Below, piece after piece: positions 24,137-36,100 of a stretch of 64,000 nucleotides of DNA (position 1 is the stretch's first letter; each line of letters begins with the position of its first letter). Below the pieces are notes generated by a model that worked only from the letters and a program-made list of their open reading frames with translations, made no database searches and had not been told where the DNA came from. Made by a program: the position numbers and the translations under genes. Source of the stretch: Planococcus citri. Lineage: Eukaryota; Arthropoda; Insecta; Hemiptera; Pseudococcidae. The stretch is from contig NC_088677.1 of NCBI RefSeq assembly GCF_950023065.1, forward strand, positions 44,532,555-44,596,554, written 5' to 3'.

Positions 24137-27100
24137 TTATCGTGAAATTAACGAATCTACTGGTGAACTACGGTAATGAGGAGTGGAGTGTCTTCGAATA
24201 CCATTTTTCGAAGGTAATGGTGAAGCTGTTCTACTTACAGATCTGGTAAATGACTGACAAGGATCGTGGCGAGCTAAGAAATTCTCCAGGGTATCCCAGC
24301 CTCCACCTACACGTACCATCATGTGTCTTCCTTTCAGTAACTGTGAACAATTTTACGGTACGTTTATTAAATAATTGATCAGACGAATAGACGAATAAAA
24401 TGTTCATAGAAGAATAATAAATGAAGAAACTAACTCGAATGAAGACATTTCTACCACCGATTGTGTAACGTCCTTCGCCTACTTTTTTCACTTGCAGCTT
24501 TTCGCATTTGCCAGTCGCACAGCGACATTGTTTCCGAACTATATGAGTGGTTCGTTGTACCTTTAAGAAGAATTACATTTTTATTAAACGTACTTAAGTA
24601 CTCGAATAGAGAACATTATACAATTTTTATAGGAATTTATACCTTTTTATCGAGATCATCGGTAGACTGTCGGTCAGTGCCGCCGTAATCGGAACGTTCT
24701 TCAGAACTTTCTCGAGACCATTCATCTTCGGCAGCAGAATCAACGTGATGAGATTTACCATTAGTTCCGTTAAGAGGGCCATATTCACTGGTTGTTCGTC
24801 TCAAAACGCCGTTTCCATTAATAGCGATATTTTCGTCTACATTTTCAATAATGTTATTCGTGTAATGTTTACCATTATTCAGAGAAGTAGAGGAACTGTA
24901 ATAAGAGAGAAAAAAAAATATTTATCAGGTGCCAGGATTATTTATTTGAAAGCTGAATTAAATGGAGATGAGGCACAAAAGTTGAATATAGACCTTGAAA
25001 AAGCCCCATCAACGTATACCCTCCTCCCTACCCTTATTAAGGCGAAGTTAGACTCTAACATCTAGATACGATCATGTGCAACCGTCTCACCTCCATTTGA
25101 CTTGTTTTTGGGGGTTGGGGGTGGGGGTGGGGGTGCAAAACGATCACCCTCATAAGGCACTGAAAAATAATATGTACTACGGAGGGATCGAGATATGAGC
25201 AAAAAAATCAAGATTCAAGATTATTCAATATAAATACAACTATCCACCTGCATAATCTTTGAGGTTGAGAGGTAGGTTTTGGAGACTCGCGGAGCTGCCA
25301 AGATGATATGGAATCGTGAGACAGGCCGGAATCATGTTGCGATTCCTCTTCCTCGGCAATTTCGCGTTCAAATTTGACTAATCCGGGAGGCTCTACCCCG
25401 AACCTAGTAGCCAATCTGGATACCTCCATTAAACACAGGATCACATTTCGAGGTTTATTCTGTAAAACTTAATGCATAAAAAACACGTGAATATAATACG
25501 AGTCAACGAACATCTTCACCGGCTGCGCCGCGCCGTTTATTTAATTAATTCGATAACGAATTGATATTGGATGCACGACATGTTGCATGTATTCTTTAAA
25601 AGTAAGGCGTTACGAAATAACCTATCGTGTTGTTTCGCGACTCGCTTCGGGTTATTTTTTTCGAGTCAATGACATCTCATTAGCGGAATTATATTGGTTT
25701 TTGTACTATAAATACATATACGAGTATAAGTATTAAGTAGATACTTTTAGCTCGATATGAACACCACCGTGTCTTGCGAAAATATTGAAATTGGGAAATG
25801 TTTTTACTTAATTCACGGAGTGTGGCCTTTTTTAGGAAGGGAGGAGGGTTGGAGCAAGGATTGTGCAAGACAATAGCTTCAAATTTGAGTCAAGTAATGT
25901 AGGTAGGTCTAGTTAAGTAAAAAGAAATCCTAACAGATATAAATACGTATCTACTTGTTTCATTACGTACCTAAATCATCGCTTTCAAATAATAAATTTT
26001 CATGAACGCCAATTTTTTTACAAAACAGGATGAATTTTTCCATATTATCACGAGAAAAGAAGCTTCTTCGTGCTGCTGTTTTGAAACATCTGGATGGAAT
26101 GGTTGGAACAGGCTGAACATGTAAAAAACATGGTATTTTTTGAGTAACACAAGACAGTACACATAAAATATGTTTCAAATTAATACGTACTTATGCATAA
26201 TTACTTTTACTATTTTTAGATTTTTTATGGAATTATTGACAGAAAAAAAGGGTAGAAGTGCTGTAACTATCAAGATTTGAATTCATAAATTTTGCATCTG
26301 AGTGGGGATTTTTTCTAGAAAACTTTTAGGAAATAAAGGCATGCATCGAATATCTATGTACTACCTATTCCAGATTTTTTCTTCTGGCATCTTTTAATAA
26401 GAATAGTCAATAGATCATACTGAATAGGTAATCAACTAGATACATATCTAGTACTTTACGCTAAGTTTCTGTAATTTTTCCAACATTTCAAAAAAATTAA
26501 AACCACTGAATTTTAATTTGAAATAAAGTTCAAAAAATTTACACAGTTATTTTCATTGCATTTTTTTTCTTTGCCAGAGCTCGAGGGGTTTATTATTTGA
26601 AAAAAATCCCAAAAAACAAAAATTTTAAAAAAATTGCCATAAATTGGAGTTGAAAAAAAAACATTAATTTTCAGAGTAAAAAAAAAATGTTTAATTTTTC
26701 ATTTGAAAACCACATTACTTATATCTAATGCGTTTTGATAAAATATCAAGTTTGAGTTTTTAATTGACCAGCAATCCTAAAGCATGACCATTGACCATGC
26801 AATCCACAATATCTCGAATTATGAAAACTATTTTTCTTATCATTACTCCTGACATCCTATCTTTTACTTCAAAACTCGACAAATTGATAAGAAATTGGTG
26901 AATCATATTGATATTCCATCGCATTAAGATGATAATTATGTTGATACGTGGGTAGGTAGGTAGTAGGTACGTAAACGTATCTAGGCACGCATATTTGAGT
27001 AAAAAGTATTTGAAAAAATTCAGCCCCTTCCCCTCCACTCAGATATCTAGAAATTACAATACATGATATTAATCATTGCAAATATGCAAAAAAAATTGTA

Positions 27101-30100
27101 AAAGCTACATTCTTGTGATACCTACTATATTATGTTTTCTAATCTTGAACAATTTAGGAATCCCTAAAATATCTTCGTAGAATAATTTCATCACCCTTGG
27201 TAGGTAGTACTTTCTTTCAACTGACGCGAGTAATTCAACTGATAAAATTAATTCCTCGAACGATTAATTCGCGATTTAATATTTAATTCTGTCGAACGTC
27301 TCACGGATAATATATTTCTTTCAGATGAATAACTGGCATGAAAAATTTGAAAATGAAAATTTTCTTTGTGAAAAATAGTACATTTATATCAAGTGTTATA
27401 CTACCTAACTTATAATGTTTATCTACATATGATACAGTTTTCGATGAGAAATAAAACGAGAATTGAAGACATAAACAAACTTTGAATACATGTAGGTATC
27501 TAATTTCAAGCAAGACAGCGAATGCCCTCTCGCTCCCCCTACAAAAACAACATTATGAGCTTTTAGGTGCTAATCATTTTTCGAATTTATTTGATTCAAG
27601 AACTACCTACAGAAAATTATTCTTCACTAAATTCAAAATTTTTCACTTTATAAATTGATAAGGGTAGAGCTTCTAGGTAGATTTTGAATTTTGAAAATTT
27701 CTATCAGAATTTGAAAGTTTCAGTTCGAATTGATAGTAAGAGGAGATTATACCAAAATTGATCAGTACTTCACGAACACCGTTATTCAAAATTGTAGGTG
27801 TCATATTTTTTCATCAGTGCACTAAAGTCTCACCTACTAAATTGTTCGAAAGTACCTAGTCGATTTAAAATGGTGTATAGAATAATGAACGATTTCCAGC
27901 CTTTCACCAGAATTGGACTTCATTATTAAGAAGATATTATAATTATAATACTTTTAAAGGGCAAATTTTAATTCTAAATACCTTATACTTACCTGCAAAA
28001 ATTCAAAAAATAAATACATATGTAGGGTGATTTTGATTTTTTCATACATCGGCTCAAACTTTTTTTTGCCAATTGTAACACCTCTCAAATTTGAATCGCT
28101 TTTCGAAATATGACAGAAAAAAATGATTTTCACATTGCGCTGAATTAAGTACGAGTACACGCCTTTATAAATCGCTCGCTAATTCATCAGACAGTTTCAT
28201 CACTGATTGCTCTTTCTTTTCATTAATTGTTTTGAAAAATGAATGACAGTATGATTTCGCAGTGGTAGATTTGCTAGTAAGTATAATTACGCCATCGAGT
28301 TGGATAAAGAGAGATCTCTAACAGAAATTCAAGGGGATCAACCTGGAGCAGTATTAAGTCAGCGTTTCTCATACTATACCTTACGAGAGTACTATTTTCA
28401 TATCGAGGACACGATACCGTTTAGAGATTGAAATAAATAAATCTATCTAAATAGATCTAAAAATGGACCAACAATTGAAAAATATAGGTGATAATCTGCA
28501 GTTATTTGGATTAAGTACGTTACTTGAAAAATTATCATTATACTTTAGCCACGCACATTTTACAAAAATTATAAGGTAAATATTTGCTACAGTCAAGAAT
28601 GAAATAGTAGGTCTTGATATAGTGTATGTATAGTATAGCCTAGTGTTTGTAGCGTTTTATCGTAGGATCCATAAAACGTTTAGAGAGAAAAGGGTTTCAT
28701 CGATTCCATCCCTTATTCAACGTGCAAAATTACGTCATTCTTCGAATAAACCGCGTAATAATAATATAAACAAAAGCATGACTCATCTTGACCCGAACGT
28801 TATTTCACGTATTTTTTTCCTTGCTCGCATCGTGTTCTGTCTCCACTAATTCATCCCACATAGTTACACATTAAATGCGTAATTCATTCGAATAAACACT
28901 CGTATCTCTTTAATAGTAATCATTCAACTAGTAAATATTAGAATAAAGGACACCAGAAGTGATTTCACATTTTATGCATCGTTGTACCTATATCGGTATA
29001 GAATAGGTCCAAGTCTCGTAAGTAGAGTAAATCTAGACTTCAAGACCAAGTACGAGTAGGTATAGGTACTCGGTATTAAAGGACTTATTTATAAAGAAAA
29101 AGAATACCTACATACTACGAGTAAATAAATTAATTTCACTCACCGGTGAAGTGAGGCCTGCTTCTACAGCTTGTTCTGCTTTTTCTTGGATTAATTTCGC
29201 TAATTGACATAATAATACTCCATTGTCCAGCATATCCAACAAGTTACCACCTTGTAGGTATTCGATACCTGAAACAGAATGAAATAATTCATCGTTTTAA
29301 AAATTGTACATTTAAATAACAGAATCGTAGGTACAATGCACTTTGGACATCGATTCCTTAAGGTGCACGGTACTTTTAAGCTTTTTTATCTGTCGTTGTG
29401 ATATATTAGTATGTACCTAATGAACGCAATCGAGCACATTCTGGACATGTGACAAAAACTAAATTCTCGTCGGAAAGGCAATATCAAAGTAAACATATTA
29501 GTACAACTGCCTCAAAACGTGCCGTATATTCGAATAGGTACTTATTTTGTATACGTAATACGTATTATACGTATACCGCGACAACACCTCTACCGCTATC
29601 ATACTACCATTCAACAATGGGAAATTTTGACCCTTATGAAGATGGACACATCTCAAAAGAAAAGGGAGCCTAAAACGTAGGTACACTGCACACATTCACA
29701 CAACCAAGGTACCAATGAATGCAACCGGATGCTTATAATTAAGCGAGAGAGGAGGAAAAATAAGTTTTATCGTATAACGACGTGCTTGGTATACAGATCA
29801 TGAACACGTGTTACAGCTGGTCTCCATCCCAATATACTCATCTATAGCCGCGTGAACTATAGTAATAAGTAGATGTATAAAAAATCAACTTGTACAGCTT
29901 GTCAACAACACACTCTTTTCATAGGAAATAAACGAGAAGTTAAAAAACCAAATAGGTAGGTATCGAACTCGAGAGTAGAGTACGAGTGATTTTTCGATAC
30001 ACCAAACAGTGATCTTCACGCTGTTCAGAATGCCAACTGCACTGCACTGCATTGCACAGATCAAGTTCATAAATCTCACACAACGACCTACCGGGTGATC

Positions 30101-33100
30101 GAAGAAAGTGCAAATTTGATTTAATCATTCGAAAGTGATTATCCCGCTGCGGTGTTTTTCTTTCCTCTCTTAATTCGGAAGCCGAATTAATTACACATTT
30201 TAAAACATGTCACAATGCACGCCATATCGTATACATCAGTTTTCGTGTTTTAGTAGTCTGACTTATGATGAGAGAAAAACCTTTCTATTATTACGTGTTA
30301 TCTCACGTAGGTAGGTACTTAGGTAGGTCTAGGTATAGGTACTTATATGGTACGAATTTGCACAACTCTCTGGTCTCTTTGACGAGGTGCAAAATTTTCA
30401 CGTATATTCGACCATCGCATCGCATCGATTCTGAGCTATTAAAGTTGCTAAATTTAATGGATCGGATAATTATGAAAAAGTAATTAAATACAATTTCCCT
30501 TTTGTACACTGATGGGCTTTGAAACTGGTTTAACGATCCGGAAAAATAGCACTCTTCCGTGATATATTCGGCCATTAAATGCAACCTAATGTATATTTCC
30601 ACAATACGTATAAAAAAAATGCGCAAGCATTTAAAACGTGATCAATAAAAATGACTGCATCTGTATGTTATAAAACGTGTTGAATAACGAAAAATTTCAA
30701 TATTATACCCTTTTCCACGCGAGTAAGTAAATATCTAGCTAACCTGGTGCATGTTAACTTGAAACAGTGATTCTTTGTTGCATTCTGCAGTCTTCATAGT
30801 GCATACGTCTACGGATGTATGTACATACTTACGTTTACGTAGTAGAAGAAAGTGAAAACAATGTTTACAGGGAGTACTATAAGAGTAGGCACAAAAGTAG
30901 GCTAGTAGAGAGGTTCAAAATCAAGGGGTTCAATCGTTATTTTACTGACACTTGTTACCACATTCGTTCAAAGTACATACCTTACCTATGAACGAGTATT
31001 TCTACCTTGAAATGCCTCTCTTCGTCGAACTGAATCATCCTTTTCGGCGCCTGCCACATTTTACAAAATTATTGATTTTTGTATTACGTCATTTTTGTCC
31101 GGTTCCACAATTACGTCTCTTCTTAAGCTAAACTAACTTACCCTCTGATTGGGATTGAGAATTGGGTCATAGAATTGTGCTTTTCCGCGCTACTTCGCAA
31201 CATTTTTCTTTTTCCTTTTTTTTTTAACGAACCACGGATACAATATTTTGACACGCAATATTTCTTCGAGACGAATAACTATTCCAGTTGAACTTGAAAT
31301 TTTGAAAAGTAGGTATACCGTGAACTCTCAGGGCCGTATTCATAGACGTTACTTAAGGGTCACTTGGCTAAGTGATGAATTTTGAAGCAATTTTTCTCAT
31401 AAACGAATAAAAATTTCATATTTTTAAAATAATAATAAATCAAATACTTCGGAGTCCAATCTCTCAATTTACCAATAAACAAAATTTCAAAAATTCAATC
31501 ACGCCTGGAAAAATTGCTTCAAAATTCACCACTTAGCCAAGTGACCCTTAAGTAGCGTCTATGAATACGGCCCTTAATGTCTCGAGTCTAGGGTACCTAA
31601 TTTAACGGACAAAGTTTGAAAATTTCAACAAATCTAAAACTAAAAATTCGGAATGTGTTTTTTTGAAATTTCATGTAAACAAGATGCTTAATGTTCGAAT
31701 TGGAAATTGAGAGATTTCACAAAATCAACCAGGGGTGCTGTGATCCCCCTGAGAATTTGACGAGTTCCCCCCTATTCACTGTAAAACCCTCCCCCCCCCC
31801 CATAACTCAACAAAAAAATTTCCAATTAATTGGCCAGAGATTGTTCGAACCATTTTTTTAACGGATTAAGTTGGAAACAAAAATGTTGAATAGTTATTCA
31901 AGTGTAATTGAAATTTTTCATTAATGGAGTCGATACTTATGTTTTTAAAATTTTTTGGGTTTATTTTTCCATTCTAGGAAATGTTCGAAAGTTCGCGCAG
32001 CAGAATTCAAATGTGCCCGAGCAAAGCGAGGGCGAAAGCTGTAAAAAAAAAGTAATAATATGAGGAGCTGATGATGTAGGTATAAACTTTGTTTTCACGG
32101 CTTCAAAATTTTTTGTCATTGGGAGAGTATATCTTGATACCATAAAAGCCTTGTCATTGGGAGAGTATATCTTGATACCATAAAAGCCCGAGTTAAGCGA
32201 GGGCTGAAGCTTTTGAGAACTCATCATTAATTTTGAGGGGAGAAGTCAATTTTTCTCTCCTCTTACTTTGGTCAGAGGAAAGGAAAGTGATCTAGCCCCA
32301 GGCGAAGCGAGGGCGAAATTTTTTAGAAAAATAACGTGTAATTAGCTGTTTTCGAAATGTAAGAGACAAGATTGATTTTTTTTTAGGGGGGCGGAGAAAA
32401 ATTTTCCGATTTTTAGAGAGGAAGGGAAAAATTTTCCACTTCCCTCCCAAAAATCAATTTGACGAGATATTCTTCAAAAATTCATCAACACTGTAGCACT
32501 CCTGAAATCAACCCTACCTGAATTTCAACGGATCACACTGATGACACATTCCAAAAATTGGGTCCTAATTTTTTCAATTTTTTTTTCAAATCACCAACGA
32601 TAAACTACATAATACATTTAAAAAATCAAAAATCGGTACAAAGAACGAAATTTACAAATTTTCCTCTTTAATGAATCGATTGAATTCCAAAAGTCACATA
32701 ATTCTTCATTCGATATTTATTTTTTAATTTTGAAAATTTTGACCATGCAAACGAAGAAGGTACACGAACCGGCAGAAAAACTTCAGGTTCACATGAACTT
32801 AGATTAAGAGAGCATGCAAAAGTAATCGCATAACTTCGTTAATATCTCATATTTTTACCCCAAAAAAAAGTTTGGAGGATGTGAAATAGCGAAGGTAAAA
32901 AAAAATAAAGCCATATTCGTGTTTACCACCTTTGATAACATATAATTCGATATATCACAGGACTGACATTTTTTTCGTTTTTCCTCCAAAATTTAAGAGA
33001 GTCTCAATTTTACATAAGTATAAGATGTTATATTTCAAATATCAGCATCAAAAAATATGTTAGAGGTAATTTTTACGTAATTTTAAAATAAGTAGAACTA

Positions 33101-36100
33101 TTACTTAAATACAAACGCTCAGCTGAAACTTGTCTGCCATTTTAAAATCAGAGCTTTCAATTGAAAATATCAACTTTCAACTTTCAACATTCAACATTTC
33201 AAATTAATGTGATTTTAACTCACCTACTTTCGAACGGTTAAAACAGTTTTGAACAACGTTAGTGGCAGAATTATCTTTTAAAGCATAGGGTAGGTCCTAA
33301 AAGATACTGCGAAAATCACTCCACTGCCAGAAAGGCTGGGGACAAATTTTTCTTAGGTGGGGGGGGGGGGGGGGGTTAAAATATAGGTAGTGACATTTTT
33401 ATAGAAAAATCAAAAAACTCAAGTTTGAAAATTGTATTGTTCTGGCCGAGTTGACACGGACGGGAATGATCCATAATTTAATGCCCTTCAGTTCTCACAA
33501 ACAATAGTTGAAATGCACGAATACCTAAGTCAATATTTCGATTGAAAATTGTTTGTTTTTCTCAGTACCAGAAGGACAAAGGTAAAGGGCTGATAGAAAG
33601 ATAGATATTGAAGTGGTTGGATGGGTAGGTAGGTAGGGTATATTTAATTCAGAAGCTTTACATTACTGTTATGCCAAACTTTTACTCTCTATAAGTCAAT
33701 TAGGGCGGGCTTCAGTGATGGAAAAGAAATTGAAAATTGCTTTTAAAAAGAGCAAAAATTCACTTCTTCAAAACTAGAGAAAGGGGTAGGTACCTAAGAA
33801 ACTTGAAACTCTGAAAAGACTCCTCGGTACTTCCGAATCTACTCAACATGCCAAATTTCAACCCCCCCCCCTTCCGAGCCAATTTGGTAGATGGGTATTC
33901 TTCAAGTACGAGTACCTAGATAGCTCAATCATGCTTGAATTTGGTTCAAGTATGGTGCAAGCTTTCTCATCAAGTTGCCACCACTCTGAGAGAAAATAAC
34001 CGCAAATCGAAGAAATTTCAAATCGTCATAGATTATAGACCTACCACCATGATGTTTACCTATCTCTCAGAATTCTCTGTGGGTATCACAATAAAACAAT
34101 TCATTTTTTTATTTATACCTATATCCACTTGAAAAAATAACGTAGGCAATGGGCATATTGAACAAGGTGAAGGTCGCTAAATAGGTCACCTATATGTTTT
34201 TATATGTCGTGCAGCAATAGGTAGGTAGGTATATAATTGCCGACATATAGGCCTATGACATTTCCTGATGGTAACCATCGTTGCATAGAACTGTCACACA
34301 TACAGCAACAATAATAACAACAAAACTATTATCACGCGCGGTATGTACGCAGAAATGCCAGAAAATAATATGATGATCGGCACGAGGGCTAGAGAAAAAA
34401 ATAGCAGATAAACGCGCGCTTATAAACGTTATTCGTGATCGTTTAATATTAGCAAAATATGAAAAAAATCGAAGGAAAATGATAAGCATAACTCGCTACC
34501 GGTTTTTATTTATCACTGCGCGGTAAAATATATTATTATTACTGTAAAGATATTGTTTATATAGGAGCCGAGGCTCTAGTACAAGGTACTACCAAGAGCA
34601 TGCGGCATGATTTACGTGATCATGTGAGTTCTGTTCATTTCGTTTCAAACTCATATACTATAAAGGTAATCATAAATCAAAAAATTTCATTAAAAAAATA
34701 ATATCTGTTTCAAGTTTTTCCCGAAAGTAAAAATCAATATGGCATGAGAACTTTCTACGAGTTAATAATATGTCGTGTATAATATAATAATCTAATAGAC
34801 TGCGAATGCGAAAATCATTTCAGTGTACGAATGGGTGAATTTATTTCGACAACGATGTACGATATACGAGTATCTGTGTGTTTTATCTTGACAATAAGAC
34901 AAATATGATATGAAACGGATATGTGGTAGATGCAGAAAATTTTTTAAAATGATAACAAAGCGCGCAATATGTTGGCATGGCGTATAGATAGATAGGTACT
35001 CATATATATAGGCTTTGCTTTCACGATACAGATTTGGAATTTTTCATCAAGTTCTACAATAAATTACTTCAATTAGTATGTAAATTCTAGGTAATTTTGT
35101 ATGGTATATCACCTTATAATCTACTCGTTCTAATTCCAAGTGGAAGGAACATGGTGGAAAATTAGTAGAAAAGGGTATTCAACTCGAGCGTGCTTAATTA
35201 GCTGCTTGCTTTAAATAAAAAGTACATACGCATATACCTTATTCTAGTGCATATACAGCCTACAAGACGTAATGGGGTGGAGTAATAGGTATAGGATGGG
35301 TAGGTAGGTACACCAAGATCTCCGAATGATTATTCTGATTTTTTTTCAACACAAAATTTGAATTCATTTATCTGTCCATAGTTACACATTTGTAGCCTCA
35401 CTTCTCCTCCTCGTCACCGACAACTAAGAGAAAAACTATAAATTCTCAAAAGAGTTCCTTTTTATTTTTGTTATGGTAGGTACCAGGTACCTACTTACTA
35501 CCTACCTATTTCTTGTTTTCGAGTACCCAAGTATTTAATCAGTTCCACTAATTGAATTTTAGTCAGAATCGGGATTTCTATGTTTGAGATTCTGCATCTC
35601 ACTGGAAATAGTATATTACAATACAAGGAGCGAAAGTGAAGTATGTTTGGTCGAGTGCAATTTGACTCGCCGAGCCGAAGGCGAGGAGAGTTAAAGCACG
35701 AGACCAAACATTCTTCACGTCGCTTCTTGCATTGTAAGATGTTTTTCATTATTCATGTTACGAAAATAAGTTTTACGCCCGTTTTTGGTTAAAGTGATGA
35801 GTATGACCCCTTTTTTGCATAGTAAATATATCGAATACTAAGCCTCCTAGAAAAAAACTAAAGACATTATGTCGATTGGAAATTTAATTCTCTACAATTT
35901 TCCTCGACTTCATTTTTCCGTAGAATGCTTTTTTCCGCCTCCAGAACCCTTTAAAAGTTGAAAGATTTTCATTTTCGACCCGGGTAAACATAGAGCATTT
36001 TCGTAGCATGCACAGAGGGCGGAAAACTTATACTTTCGTAGCATGTATAATGAAAAAGATTTTCCTAGTCCAAGACACGCTTTTATAACACTCAAAATAA

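Noticed and set aside
26940..26970. GGTAGGTAGG runs considered as telomere-like TTAGG repeats
   Set aside because: The unit is TAGG/GTAGGTA rather than an uninterrupted TTAGG array, and it is scattered across the window.
30020..30060. CTGCA tandem words considered as a regulatory repeat
   Set aside because: Only about four imperfect units, with nothing linking them to a promoter.
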